Shown: positions 1 through 11,740 of the stretch, piece by piece
How the letters are laid out: every line of letters begins with the position of its first letter
How positions within the stretch are numbered: position 1 is the stretch's first letter
Source: Ailanthus altissimus
Taxonomy: Eukaryota > Streptophyta > Magnoliopsida > Sapindales > Simaroubaceae
Length of the DNA: 64,000 bases
Assembly (NCBI GenBank): GCA_946807835.1
Contig: OX327695.1
Coordinates: forward strand, 22,674,501 to 22,738,500
Direction of reading: 5' to 3'
Notes under the pieces: model-generated
Told to the model about the DNA's origin: nothing
The model's database searches: none
What the model saw: only the letters and a program-made list of their open reading frames with translations
Position numbers and translations under genes: made by a program

Positions 1-487
1 TCTTGCTGTAATAATAATTGCATTTAAGTCTCTCCCTATACTAAAGTAGTACATCTGCAGCAAAAAATAGTGAGTTAGTTTCTTAATAAACTTCATAGCC
101 CTTTATAGGGTGGTGTATTAAATCCGCAGGACACACTTGATGGTATGTCACTTATATTAGTATAAAATTGAGTCGGTTCCTATAAGAGCTAGGCAAGCTA
201 CTTTAGCGCACTCATGAAACCAGAAAGGCATATGATCATTAATAGTGCCAAACCGCGGATATAGACAAGTTATTGAGATTTTAACTTGATAATTTAACCC
301 TCTGTTTTACATTTAAATGAATGAAAGGTTGATAGAAACTTAGTTTCACATAATTTCTGTAAAATATGGTTACTTAGTCAGTGGATTCATTCATACCTTA
401 GTAGAGCACCAATTCATATAAGTTAAATTCTATTTAGATATATGGTTGATTTAATTCATATTTATTTATTTGAAATATATGGGAGAT
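1..487 (+). mobile_element. Copia-like element, 3' internal non-coding tail (runs off left edge)
   Basis: This stretch ends in a purine tract, ATGGGAGAT at about 479-487, placed directly before a TGTT LTR start. That is the usual polypurine-tract and LTR junction of plant Copia elements. No coding domain remains; what is present looks like the non-coding spacer between the RNase H stop and the 3' LTR. The rest of the element would lie to the left of the window. The assignment rests on the polypurine-tract/LTR junction and the LTR that follows. Confidence 0.4.
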
Positions 488-1041
488 TGTTAAATTTAAG
501 AATGTATTTAAAAAAATAAGTGAAAAAATATGTATTAGAGTAGAGAGAAATAGCCAATAAGAGAAATATGATCGAAGGAAAAACGCTTAAGCCATAGGAG
601 GCTTGGGCACTACGGCATTAGGCTCAACGCCGCAATGCTCTAGCTTCAGGGCTAGGCACCGCGGTGCTTTAGTCATTGGAATCGGGCATCGCGACACTAG
701 CTCCTGGGCGCCGCAGCAGCCAGTCGAGCAGAGCCCAAAATGACCGTGGAGTTTCGTAACGCCCGGAGCTAAGTTAGTGACCTCCAAAGAGTCACCTACC
801 CCTTCTATATAATATGACCTTTCAAAGAGGTGTTATGTCTCTCCAGAGCGACACATACAACTCTATAAATACTTGAGGCAAATTTGAAACAAGAAATTAA
901 CTTCTCTTCTCAATTTTTAACTCAAATTTCTCTCTTATCAATCACTTTTTGAGTTTAAATACTTGTAGTCTAAAGAAAGTATTTGGTGTGCACCTAATAC
1001 TTTATCATAAGTTATTGAATTCTGAAATTATCCTACTAACA
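488..1041 (+). mobile_element. Copia-like 3' LTR
   Basis: The LTR begins TGTTAAATTT after the purine tract and plausibly ends CTAACA, about 554 bp. It holds a GC-rich module at about 595-775 with words such as GGGCGCCGCAGCAGCC. A TATA box (CTATAAATAC, about 863) and a pyrimidine-rich leader follow, the expected U3-R-U5 layout. No second LTR is visible, so a TSD cannot be tested. The 3' boundary is inferred from the TG...CA rule. Confidence 0.5.
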
Positions 1042-1789
1042 AATCCATTTGTATCTTTGATTATAATCAAAGTGGGGATATAAATAATTTAAAGACAATG
1101 CATTACACGCTTTAACTTCAAATTTTATGTACTTATATATCCTTATGTATTTTCTATAATACAGAACCATTTTTTCAATAATTTTATTCATTTGTTGTCT
1201 TTAAAATTCTTTCACATCATTAACAACCTTCAATGCCATATTTCTATAGACGTTGTCCTATATAGATCAAAATCTATTTATATTCAAGTTTGAATTTCTT
1301 ATTTAAATATTTTAGAATTAGAATTTTTTATGTCAAATATTGTATTATAGTCGTAATTTTATAAATTAATTTTTTTCATATAAGTTAGAGATTTAATGTA
1401 TATATAAAATTATTTTGTATAGTTATTATTTAGAGTAAAAATAAAGAGAGACTTCAACTTTTTTAACATACCTAATTGATGCAAAAGTAAATGATTATGT
1501 TTAAATTCAAATTTTTTTGCAAATATGTTTTTAATTAAAAAATTGTAATAAAATCTATATATATAAAAAATTAATTGATATAGACAATTCCATAATACTG
1601 TAATAAAAATTACCACAAACCTTAACTATTAATGACCTTGGATTAAAAGGTGTTAGATATTTTCCTTTAATCTTCTTTTAATGAAAGTGATATGTTATCT
1701 TGAATTATCATTAAAATAATAGTAAGATATATATTTTTTTTTAATAATAACACTTGTATGTAATAAAATTTAATAAATATATATTTTTT
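1042..1789. other. AT-rich sequence, nothing recognised
   Basis: This is very AT-rich sequence with short homopolymer runs. A 68-codon minus-strand reading frame at 1410-1616 has a composition typical of chance AT-rich translation and no motif. I see no gene, RNA or element boundary here. Confidence 0.6.
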
Positions 1790-3330
1790 AAAAGTGATAA
1801 TATAGTTGCCCACTAGGTGTAACTTGGCTGGATTTGAATGCGCTTCGAATAAAAGTAAGAATTAAATATTGATTGTAAGTAAGAGTAAAAGTATCTCATC
1901 CCATCTAAATTTTTTAAAATAAATTGTTATTACATTTTTTCTTAAGAAAAATATTCGTCATTAACAATTGATATACACTAGTTCTAAAATGTAGCAAAAT
2001 AAATATTCTTTAAGATAATTTAATTCTTAAAATTAATTTAGTTTTTCTTAACAAACAAAAGGAGAGGAGATTTTTTTTTTTTTTGCTTATTATGTAATTA
2101 GTATTAATATCCTATTAATAAATTTGAAAGAGTAAAATTTATCTATTTTTTTAACATGTTTAATAAGTAAATATCTTAATTTTTCTTATTAATTTCAAAC
2201 CATTGATTAAAGCTAATGGTTAAGGTTTATGCAAGTTTTGATACTGTGAATTTTGTCACGGTGTCATACATAGTTATCCTTCTCCCTCCATCTTCTCTTA
2301 TCTCACAAAATTTTTATTTCCGACATTGTAATTTTCAAGTAAAGCTATGATTAAAGTTGATAATTTAATATTATTATACTTTTACACAAAATAAGAGAAA
2401 TAAATACATCATATGAAAGTTAAAATAATCAATTATGTACCACCATGAATCTAATTTTCAAGAGAACAAAATTAGATTACAATAAAGAAAAACTAGATAT
2501 TATTCGCATAGAGAAAAAAAAGAGGGGTAGTTTATGATCTAATAACAGTGAAAATATGAAAAAAAAAAACTTAAAGAAAGAGAAAGTGATAATCTAGTTT
2601 GATAGTTATAGTAGAGAGAGAGTGTGTGTATTTAACTAAAGATATATTGTGATTTCTAGTAAATACTAATACTAATATTCAAGATAATATTGTGTTCAAT
2701 TAATGTAACAATGTAGTTGCCCTTTGGATGTAGCTTGGTTGCGGATAGCTTTCACGACCAAAATAAATAGTAAATTTTAGTGTTTAGTTAGTGAGATTTC
2801 TCATTTCTATTCAAACCTTTTAAAATAAATTGTTGTTACATATTTTTTTTAAATGACAAATATTTTTTATTAGCAATTGAAACACACTAGTTTTTAAAAT
2901 TTTCAAAATAAAGATTTCATTAAGTTAATTTGACTTTTAAAATTAGTTTAGTTTTTACTAACAAAAAAGAAAAAGAAAAAACGGTTTAATCAAATAAGTT
3001 TATGGGGGAAAAAAAGATAAGATGGAGAGAAGAATTGTTTTTTTTTTAATTATTTAAATAGTAGTAATATTCTATTAATAAATTTGAAACAGTAAAGTTT
3101 ATCTACTTTTTTAACATATTTAATCAGTATATAACATTTATTTATTTATTCCAAACCATTCATTAAAGTTAATGGTTAAAATTTATACAGGTATTGATAC
3201 TGTAAGTTTTATCATGGTATCATATAATGACCCTTCTCCCTATCTCTTCTCTCACAAATCTTTTATTTCTAATATTGTGTTTAATTAAAGTAATAATATA
3301 GTTGCCTCTTGTGTTTAAACCATTGATTAA
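1790..3330. repeat. Imperfect tandem duplication, two long units plus a truncated third
   Basis: Three units start with the same words (ATATAGTTGCCC or close variants) at about 1800, 2712 and 3297. Units 1 (about 1790-2340) and 2 (about 2698-3285) stay parallel throughout. They share AAATAAATTGTTRTTACAT, the run ACACTAGTT, CCTATTAATAAATTTGAAA-like text, ACCATTSATTAAAG and a CCTTCTCCCT block near the end. About 350 bp between units 1 and 2 are not repeated. Unit 3 jumps from its start straight to the ACCATTGATTAAAA block and is cut off by the LINE poly(A) end at about 3334. There is no coding potential, and the family is unknown to me. Confidence 0.65.
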
Positions 3331-3333
3331 AAC

Positions 3334-4887
3334 TTTTTTTTTAAACTGGAATAATAATATTAATCAATCAAAGAGAGGAGGATGAACATCCTCAATAACA
3401 AGATGTTGAATCTGAGATGGGACCGAACCCATCCAAATAACCGTGTGGGAATCAGCTTCAGCTTCAACAGCCGGAAATCCAAACTGTCGAAGCAGCCACA
3501 AACCAACCAAACAGCAACTGCTTCGACTATGGGATCATCGAGCAAATAGGGGACATAAGTAACTCCTGAGAACACAGTCGAGCCTGAACTGTCCCTGCAT
3601 ATAAAACCAATCCCTGTCCTTTAATTCTTAATGTCTATTGCGACATCAGAATTTAACTTCATATTGCCATCCAGCAGCTTCCATTTAGTTACCTGAACCT
3701 AGGAAACAGCAGCAGGCTTGGGTTGAGCTTGTTGAAATTCCGTCAAGTAGTCCTTAGCCCAGGCCATAGAATTATTATTATTATCAATTCTAACTCATAA
3801 GTAGATAATAAATCTATGCAACCAATAAACAAATCCTGTATAGATGTGTTATGATTACATGAAATACCTCTCATGAACTCACACTCTTTTCAGACAGCTC
3901 AGGGGAACTTGCAAAGCCAAAGAGCATGAGTTGTACTTTTAACTCCACGGTTGCAAATCGGGCATTTTCATCAATAGGGACATGGTGACGTTGCAGATTT
4001 TCCATTGTTGGAAGCCAATTATGAAAAGCTTTTCACACAAATATTTTGATTTTTGACGGAATTTGAAGGTTCCAAAACTTCTTCCACCATCGATGAACAT
4101 CAGAAGATTCAAAACAGTTGGTATTACGTTGAAGATAATGTTCTAGCCAATAGCCGAATTCAACATTATAATTCCTAAGACGATCAAAGTGCCAAGTTAG
4201 TCGATGCTCCTGCTGCCCCATAAGATTCTGTACAGGAGGAATTCCTACGATCAACTTTTGTTCTTCATCTAAAAAGGAAAAACGAATTAGATTAATTTTC
4301 CATTCACCCGAAGCAGATTTCAAAATGTCTACCGTAGTGTGCTCTGATAACTCATGAGGGTACGACGGTTTGAACGAGTACGGTCGAGGCAGCCACCGAT
4401 CATGGTAAATTGATATTGATTGGCCTCCACCAATTCGCCAACTGGAGCCTAATAAAATTGTCTCTCAGTCCCAAAGAATACTCTTCCACAAAAAAGACGC
4501 TGAAGATGTTTTCCGAGCCAGTAAAAAAGAAGAATTAGCAAAATAGAGACTTTTGACCACTCTAGCCATTAAGCAAGTAGGATTCTAAATAATGCGCCAG
4601 GCTTGCTTTGCCAACATCGCTTTGTTGAAAATCTAAAGATCATGGAAACTCAGACCACCTTCACTTTTATTTCGACACAAGTTTTTTCATGAGCACCAAT
4701 GAATCTTGCGGTCACTATCATCCCCTTCTCACCAAAAAGGGCATTCAAATAATGGAGTTCCTTTATAAGGGACTTAGGAAGCTTGAACAAATTCATTGAG
4801 AACACCGGAAGAGATTAGATTACAGCCTTTAATAAAATCTCTCTTCCACTCGTCGAAAGTATTTTTTATTTTCATTCTTTTAGTTTA
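3334..4887 (-). mobile_element. L1-type LINE, 3' end of ORF2 (post-RT, zf-RVT, RNase H) with poly(A) tail
   Basis: Minus-strand translation gives the region after the reverse transcriptase of a plant L1-type LINE. The order is LSTSGREILLKAV at about 4845, then words like KIHWCSWKNLC, FNKAMLAKQAWRI and WRIGGGQSISIYHDRWLP. The zf-RVT segment WWKKFWNLQIPSKIKIFV (4033-4100) runs on as KAFHNWLPTMENLQRH after a Trp codon that has become TGA. A plant-LINE RNase H follows, with DVAIDIKN and GIGFICRDSSGS at about 3580-3670. It then frameshifts to GFPAVEAEADSHTVI and stops near 3365. Poly(T) at 3334-3342 on the plus strand is the element's poly(A) tail. Several frameshifts and stops show it is dead. 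The right edge abuts a Copia LTR. Confidence 0.87.
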
Positions 4888-4997
4888 TGTTGAAGTAGAA
4901 GTACATAAACAACTAATATAGTACAAAACAAGTAATTAAAGAACTAAAAAGAGAAAGGTAGAAGAAGAACACACAAAATTTACGTAATTCGATAACT
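4888..4997 (-). mobile_element. Outer part of a Copia 3' LTR, separated by a nested insertion
   Basis: Starting at TGTTGAAG, this 110-bp piece includes ACACACAAAATTTACG and TAATTCGATAACT. It matches the layout of the independent LTR at 24.5-25.5 kb, which has TACGTGGTTCGGC followed by CCTACGTCCAC. The continuation CCTACGTTCACAG is found only after the nested solo LTR, at about 7261. I therefore read this as the distal end of the minus-strand Copia LTR whose main part is 7257-7858. It abuts LINE coding sequence on its left, which suggests insertion into the LINE. Confidence 0.55.
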
Positions 4998-5579
4998 TGT
5001 TATTGGGGATCTAATATACGTGAGTGTATGCATGTGTAATAGTATTTATTGCACAAAATACGTATCTCGTACATACTTAATGTTGCAGAATAATTAAATC
5101 ATGTAATAAACAAAATAAATAATATATTAATCACATTATATATTTAAAAGAGTTAAGAAATCATCGTAACATGTGACGTTATACACGTGTATCCTGCGAG
5201 TTCGTATGGAGATCAACTCGTTGGCAGTTCTAATCACCAACTCGATGGACTTGGTAAGCCAAAACAGCAACTTCATACCCAACAATAGCATTAACTCTTA
5301 AACTCTTTGAATTTATTTTTCTTTGATTAACTCTTTGATCAATAAAATAAATTTTTAATTATTTTAACTGATAACCAATAATAAAAATAATTGAATTAAT
5401 TTCAATACTTAAAATTAATCATTAAATGGAGAATTTTGCTTCTTCAAGCACAACAACACCCGAAATGAAAAAATGAAAAAAATATTTCATTCGCTTTCAC
5501 CCCTCAACACAAAATGAAGAAAATGAAACAATTTTCATTTTCACTTCAACCATCCACTTCCATCACACACACTACACAT

Positions 5580-5619
<40 letters not shown>

Positions 5620-7256
5620 CAATTGTATTAAAATAATAATATTATATATTATAATATTAAATAAAACCATCTTTCAAATAAATAATATTATTATATAAAA
5701 TAATAGGTGACAACTATAATTTAATATAATATAATAATATTATATAAAATAATATATTATAATGAGATATTTTTAATTATTTAACAATTAATTGATCAAT
5801 ATATAAAATAACTATTTTACCCCTCATAAATAGTTACCAAGTATACTCTTTAGCAAGTCCTATCATACCCACACTTGGATAAACTCAACCGAGGGTCCAC
5901 AATACGCCACGTGTCATTATACAATTAGTAAATAACAATTATTTACTAATTATTATATTTAATTCAATAATTATTTTATTTTATACTTAAATACAGACAC
6001 GCACGCATTCTCGTAGTAGTATTGGATATTACTGGATTAAACAATTTAATCTAATACGCTATCTTAATGCACAATGAATACACTCCATATCGCGGGAGTC
6101 GCTAGGTCCACGCCCGATTCGTTAAATAGAATTATTCCATGAGTCTGCGAATATTGTCCCACACACACGCCACAAAAATATAAATCAGCTCGTTAAACCA
6201 TATAAGTTGATGTTACAATGCATACATATAGTTCTTTTGTCATAATATATTGGATGTACGGGGATATAGATTGTCACCGTTAAATCCCCATGTGCTCATC
6301 CATGTCATATCTCCAGACTTGTATCTCATTAAATACTATATGCAAACGCCTTTGTCATATTGTTTCATCCTGGCGGAAACTCTTTCTTATGATTAATTTT
6401 TGTAGCCACAAGACTTTTTGAGATACAGTTTCGAAGTATCTGGATATCTAACTCCCTATGCGAGCTAACGGATCTCATATCTGTACACACCAGACTCCAT
6501 AAGCATCGGACCATACCCAGGGATACCTAATGGTCACACCATAAAATGTCTGTGACATGCATGGAACCAAAGTATAGTGGACTACTTACAAGCCCATCGT
6601 AGTACTCAGGTCAAAGGACCACGTATATTACTTAACTTGAGAGGATCTTTCGTTAACGGCTTATATAGGGTATCTATCGGAGGCTCTCGTGAGTCTATCA
6701 CATATCAAGTCCTAACTGGATATCCATATGTTAATACAAGCTCCAAACTCACAGTCGGATGGGAACGACTATCTATACCCTATAGGTATGACATATACTG
6801 ATATATATAAAAGTATCCACCGACAGACTTGCATTGGCAGAAATAGATCAGGGATAATATTCAAGAATATGCTTGCGCAACTGACATTTTCTAGCAACTG
6901 ACATTTTCTGGCACCTGATTGCAACTCTTGTAACTATGCAGTTACTAGTATATTCCCGGATCTATATCCCTTTATAGACAAAACTTCAACTCTTGGATCT
7001 TCGCTGAGTATTATAACAAGTTAACAATTAGTTGTGCTAACATTTAACATTTATATCTCTCAGTATGGCCAACTAGGTGCCCTTATCTAAACTCCTTTAA
7101 ATTATATTTGAACTACTTCAGATCATACAATGTCTATAATGTTACATTGTATGAAACTATATAAATAAGTATTAGTAATTTAATGAGAATTTATACATAT
7201 ATAAATACATAAGTATATATACATTTAGGGATGGCATATAAGCACCAACCATAACA
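4998..7256 (-). mobile_element. Solo LTR (copy A) nested in a Copia LTR
   Basis: This 2.26-kb unit has ends TGTTATTGGGG and CCATAACA. Read on the minus strand, it matches the plus-strand solo LTR at 51901-54397 along most of its length. Shared landmarks include CCATCCCTAAATGTA near the start, GACTGTATCTCAAAAAGTCT-type text, the CACGTGGCGTATTGTGG block, and the ACGTGTATAACGTTACA block near the end. It contains a CA/TA microsatellite and no coding sequence. A clean TSD is not seen: the flanks are TAACT and CTTAC, but together they rebuild a Copia LTR. A 74-codon reading frame at 6577-6801 is a by-product of the LTR sequence. Confidence 0.75.
5580..5619. repeat. (CA)n(TA)n microsatellite
   Basis: About ten CA units pass directly into about eleven TA units inside solo LTR copy A. 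The compound simple repeat is visible directly in the sequence. Confidence 0.9.
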
Positions 7257-7858
7257 CTTACCTACGTTCACAGTAAATCAAGATCACTCACTCTTCTTAT
7301 TGAATCACAAGGCACTCACAAAGTTTTTCTTTTACAAGAAACACTCTCTCTTGCAACCTAGAGGTTTTCTCTCATTAAAAATCATAAAGTATGTTTAAAT
7401 CACAAAGATTTTTTAAAGATCACTAAGATTTGTGACTTTTCACTAAGATATAACTAAGATGTATTTACAAGCTAATAGAAAGCCTTTATATAGGCTTTAG
7501 GACGTCATAGGTTTACCCTAAATGTGTCAAAGTCGTATTAGGGAGTCCTGGAACCAATGGAAAACAAAACAAGTCACAACAATTTAGGAAACATTTTTCA
7601 AGCTAGGCGTTGTGGCACTCAGCTCCCATCGCCGAGGTGCTCAGGTTCTGGTTTAGGCGCCGCAGTGCCCAAGATGTGGTAGCCACAGCGCCCATACGTA
7701 AGCACTACCCCTTGTGTCTTTCGCCTCCTTTCATTTTCGTCTTTGATCCTCGCGTACCCTACGTACTTGGTTTACTCTCCAAATCATATTTTAGTGATTT
7801 TTAATCAATATTCTCACAAATTTCCTCATTGATTCAAAATCATCCACAAAGTAACTCA
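7257..7858 (-). mobile_element. Copia 3' LTR, inner part
   Basis: This is the main part of the LTR belonging to the Copia remnant at 7.9-10.6 kb. Reading on the minus strand, it starts after the purine-rich GATGAGAGAT that follows the RNase H end. It contains the GC-rich module (GGCGCCGCAGTGCCC, about 7600-7700) and then a TATA box (CCTATATAAAGG in minus sense, about 7483-7498). It ends with the CCTACGTTCACAG block beside the nested solo LTR. Together with 4888-4997 it is about 712 bp long. The exact inner boundary is uncertain. Confidence 0.55.
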
Positions 7859-7910
7859 ATCTCTCATCTCTGCATCTTCAGTCACCCTTACAAAGGCGTG
7901 ACTCTGGTTA

Positions 7911-8553
7911 AGTCCTTGCATAGGATGAACTTAACCAATGGTAGTGGCTTAGTCAACATGTCAGCAGGGTTTTTAGACGATGCTATCTTCGTTAAACTAA
8001 TTTCACCACTTTAGACAATCTTTCGAATATAATAGAGCCGCACATCAATGTGTTTCGACCTCTCCTGGAACACTTTATGCTTGCTTAGGTCTATGGCACT
8101 TTGGCTACCACAATATACACCAGTGTTTACATCTTTATTAATCAATACCTCTGTGCATATGCCTTTCAACCACATGGCCTCTTTAATTGTTTCACCAACA
8201 GCTATATACTCTGCCTCTCTGGTAAATCGTGCAACCACATGTTATAGAACTGATATTTAACATACACTATACCCAAACATTGTGAATACGTAACCCGTCA
8301 ACGATCTTCTCTTGTCTAGATCACCTATATAATCTGAGTCTACATATCTTCTTATCATTTCACTGCTATCCTCATCCCTCTTATACATTAACCTATAATT
8401 TGACGTCTTTTTGAGATATCTCAAAATCCACTTCACTGCAAGCCAATGATCCTTTCCTAGATTTGTTATATATCTACTCACCACACTCATGGCTTGTGCT
8501 ATGTCTGGTCTTGTGTAAACCATTACATATATGATGCTCCTCACAATGCTCAC
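7911..8553 (-). pseudogene. Copia polyprotein remnant: RNase H domain
   Basis: Minus-strand translation in two adjoining frames gives the Ty1/Copia RNase H. One frame (8257-8553) contains YTRPDIAQAMSVVSRY, KWILRYLKKT and YVDSDYIGDLDKRRS plus LTGYVF. The next (8011-8238) contains REAEYIAVGETIKEAMWLK and the HIDVRLYYIRKIV tail. It then continues as SKNPADMLTK-like text down to about 7911. Frame changes and a stop between the blocks show that it is inactive. It lies in the expected order, between the RT and the 3' LTR. Confidence 0.92.
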
Positions 8554-8559
8554 ATATGA

Positions 8560-9330
8560 TACTTTACTTATTTTTCGTATCTCTTCTTCTGATGTTTGCG
8601 ACTATACTGCTAAAAATTTGAAATGCATAGCCAAAGTAGTAGAGATAGCCTTTGCCTTGGACATACCAAACTTCTTTAGAAGTTTGAGCATATATCGTTG
8701 TTGAGAGAAGAAGATGACATCTCTTCTTTCCTTCACAATATCCATACCCAATATTCTCTTCGCTGGCCCAAATCCTTCATCTCAAACTCACCACTCAACT
8801 GTTTCTTGAGGTTCAGTATTTCTTTCATATTCTTACATGCGATCAACATATCATCGATGTATAGAAGTAAATACACCGTCCAATAACTTATGTTCTTGAA
8901 GTACACACATCCATCATACTTGCTAAAATCACAAGTCATCATAAACTCATCAAATCTCTTACACCACTGTCTAGGTGATTGCTTTAACTCATATAACGAC
9001 TTCTTTAGCAAACAAGCGTGATCTTCTTTTCCAGGCTCCTCAAACCCTTGTGGTTGTGCTATATATATCGTTTCTCTAAGCTCTCCATGCAGAAAAGTTA
9101 TCTTTACATCCATCTGTTCTAGATGTAAATCAAGATTTGAACACATGACTAACAAAATTCTAATGGATGTGTGCTTAATAACTGGAGAGAAAATCTCATC
9201 AAAGTCAACTCTCTCTTTTTGAGTAAAACCTTGTACAACTAACCTAGCCTTGAATCTTGTAGGCTTTATCCCTGGTATCCCCTCATTTACTTTATACACC
9301 CATTTACACCAAACTAGTTTCTTTTAAGGT
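8560..9330 (-). pseudogene. Copia polyprotein remnant: reverse transcriptase
   Basis: A 188-residue minus-strand frame (8733-9299) is a Copia reverse transcriptase. It opens with KARLVVQGFTQKERVDFDE, followed by FSPVIKHTSIRILLVM. Next come the FLHGELRETIYIAQPQGF and SLYELKQSPRQW signatures. The catalytic box is present as LLLYIDDMLIA. The thumb begins FEMKDLG, after which the frame is lost before RNase H. Upstream KLVWCKWVYKVNEG is separated from it by stops. The RT is recognisable but not expressible as one chain. Confidence 0.93.
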
Positions 9331-9388
9331 CTCTCCACCAACTTTCAGGTATTATTCATTGTAAGAGAACTAATCTCTTCTTCCATAG

Positions 9389-9775
9389 CCTACTGCCATT
9401 ATTTCTTATTTTCACTCTTCATAGCCTCATCATATATTCTAGGCTCATCATACTCAATAGTATAAGCAGAATTAAAAGTATGAGCAACTAAATCTGCTTG
9501 TGTATATCTAATTAGTGGGTTTATCATTCTCTTTAGCTTGTCTCTAGCTAGCTGGTACTCTTTAAGTTTCATCTCATGAGTCATAGTCTTTCTTTGAGTG
9601 GACTTGGAGTTCTAAGACTTGTGCAGATACATGTGAAAAATACAATAAGGAGTTTCATGGCCTGCCGCCCTTCTTTCTTGTTTTCACTCATTATAGCCTT
9701 ACCATATATTCTAGGTTCATCATGTCAATAAAAGTCCAAGACTTGTGCAAGCACATGTGAAAAGTACAACCAAAA
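9389..9775 (-). repeat. Partial local duplication inside the Copia remnant
   Basis: Two short blocks occur twice. A block containing CATATATTCTAGG with a preceding TTTTCACTC run is at about 9389-9450 and again at about 9661-9725. The block GACTTGTGCARRYACATGTGAAAA is at about 9615-9645 and again at about 9740-9775. The second pair of blocks is closer together, so the duplicated copy has an internal deletion. It sits exactly where the integrase should be. Confidence 0.6.
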
Positions 9776-10590
9776 TCAAGAACCCATTATTCAATATTCT
9801 TACCATCAGTAGCAACGAGTGTCTCTATGCTGTCATAGCTATCATCATAGGCAAACGCAGCATCTGCTTTCTTCTTGTCTGGTGCTTTCTTCTTTTGATA
9901 TTTCTTTATAAAGTGTCCATTTTTCTTGCAACAATAGAACTTCTTAGAAATCCTGAACTTCGATCTTGAGCCATTTTTCCTTCCATCTCTATATGAGAGC
10001 ATTCATTTTACAGATAAACTTTCTACATTGCCCTTAATCTGTTTCCCTAAAAACTTTGAGTTTAATGATGATTTCACATCTTTAAACTCTCTTTGTCATA
10101 GAGTAACATATCAACAAAGCTCTCATAACCCTTGGAGAGTGAACTCAACATAATAATTGCTCTATCTTCATCTTTTATCTTGATATTGATAGACTCAAGA
10201 TTAAGAATGATCTTATTAAAAGCTTCAATATGATTTTTCATCGGCATCCCCTATGACATAAACAGCTGATGCAGCTTCTCTTTTATATGTAATCTATTGG
10301 CCAACGACTTCTGCATATAAAGGGAGTCAAACCTTTTTCAAAGACCAATTGTCATCCTCTCACCTGCTACTTCCCTCAGTACTTCATCGCTCAATGATAG
10401 AACGATTGTGTTATGAGCTCTTTCTTAAATGTCCCTTTTCTTCTACTTTAGCTTTAGATGACTCTAGCATTTTTTCTTCTTCACTAGATGGAGCTATAGT
10501 CTCTTCTATTATCGAGCCTAATCGTTGACTCACCAACAATGCCTTAACCTTTAAATTTTATAAATTAAAGTCATTTGTATTGTGTAACTC
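9399..10590 (-). pseudogene. Copia polyprotein remnant: gag, zinc knuckle, protease stub; integrase missing
   Basis: From about 10585 leftward the minus strand reads as a broken gag (UBN2-type) with KVKALLVSQRLGS, SLYMQKSLANRL, HIEAFNKIILNLES and YESFVDMLLYDKESL. Next comes a degenerate zinc knuckle, FYCCKKNGHFIKKY (9787-10002), in which the last Cys of CCHC is Tyr. A protease-like WVLDFGCTFHMC follows, where the family has D-S-G. Reading then passes directly to the pre-RT linker (9399-9584, AHTFNSAYTIEYDEPRIYDE). No GAG-pre-integrase or integrase core is found. The gag start, primer-binding site and 5' LTR are also missing. Confidence 0.85.
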
Positions 10591-11160
10591 CTATAAGCCA
10601 AACAATATTGAAAGCTTGGTAATCATTAACATCACTATCGAAGCACACTACTGACTTTCCAAAAGTAATGTACTACCCTGAAACAATATCATATTATTGA
10701 AGAATTTGCTTCATCATTGTTCTGTTCTGAACATTGGCTTTCGGAAGAAAAGACCTTTATCAGCGAAGAAGAGATGATATGTTTACACCCATCGTAGCAT
10801 CAATATAACACCATTCAACCGGTTATATACCTCGTACATATCAAGTTTAAGTATCATAAACCCCTCCTTTTGTCTATTCATACACCTTAGAGTATTAAGG
10901 CACTCAATCTCGATTATAACATTGTCTGTTATCAGCCGACCAAGAATAAAGACACTTTGTGATTCTAAAATTAACTCTTTAGCACACCTCAAAGGCGATT
11001 GGAATGATCATTGTAGACATGATAGCAACAAGAGTCTCATTAACTGTATCTAACTCACCATCATCATTCAGGAAATGCAGACATGCCTCTACAATATCAC
11101 TGCCCACAATACTCCAATACTTTTAGTAGAATAAAACTAGCAAACCATCTTTTTTAATAG
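10565..11160 (-). mobile_element. L1-type LINE fragment, reverse transcriptase region
   Basis: Minus-strand translation gives YWSIVGSDIVEACLHFLND at about 11110, then ESQSVFILGRLITDNVII and MILKLDMYEVYNRL (10783-10992), the LINE RT fingers and palm. Reading then jumps to HLFFAD (10770 region, a FADD box with its last Asp lost). It continues as KANVQNRTMMKQILQ and GKSVVCFDSDVNDYQAFNI. About 90 residues between RWV and HLFFAD are deleted. The fragment ends near 10570, where Copia gag begins. It could be the 5' half of the LINE at 3334-4887: the residues on either side are nearly consecutive in a plant LINE, about 50 residues apart. Confidence 0.85.
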
Positions 11161-11740
11161 TCTTGTTATGGTGTATTTGAAAATTTGCCTGTTAGATTTG
11201 TTCTGCTTGAAGTGGTGAATCTAAAAAATTCTTACCAGACTCCGAAAGGTATTTAGTGACACAGCTAGTTACTATTACAATTGCATCATTATGCGGTTGA
11301 GAAGACCAAAACCATGTTTGTAAAATAAGCAAATAAGATGCCTGCAACCCCATAATTTTATTTTTTTTCGGTGCCTGCCAGAGGCTTTATGGTGGAAGAA
11401 ACTAGAGTTCCAATCCCCACCTTACTATTGATTTTTTTTTTTTAGGTTAAAATGTAATATTATAAATAACTCACAATATTACATTGGTATTGGTAGGTCT
11501 GCTGATATACATCAGAAAAATTATTATGGAGCTTCACTTAGACAATATAAGTTTTTTATAGCCCGCTCAAACCTACTTCTCTAACAATGGTGTAGTAATC
11601 AGTATCCATAACCGGTAAGAATAAGTATATATATATACATATTTTATTTGTATGTGGGTGATACTTGATTTATATATATATATATATACATATTTTTTTT
11701 GTATGTGAGTGATACTTGATTTATATATTGTTATTAGTAG
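11161..11740. repeat. AT-rich segment with a short direct duplication
   Basis: A block containing TGTATGTG, GTGATACTTGATTTATATA and flanking TA repeats occurs twice in tandem at about 11635-11730. Elsewhere I recognise no gene. The left part could be decayed LINE sequence upstream of the RT, but I cannot translate it convincingly. Confidence 0.5.
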
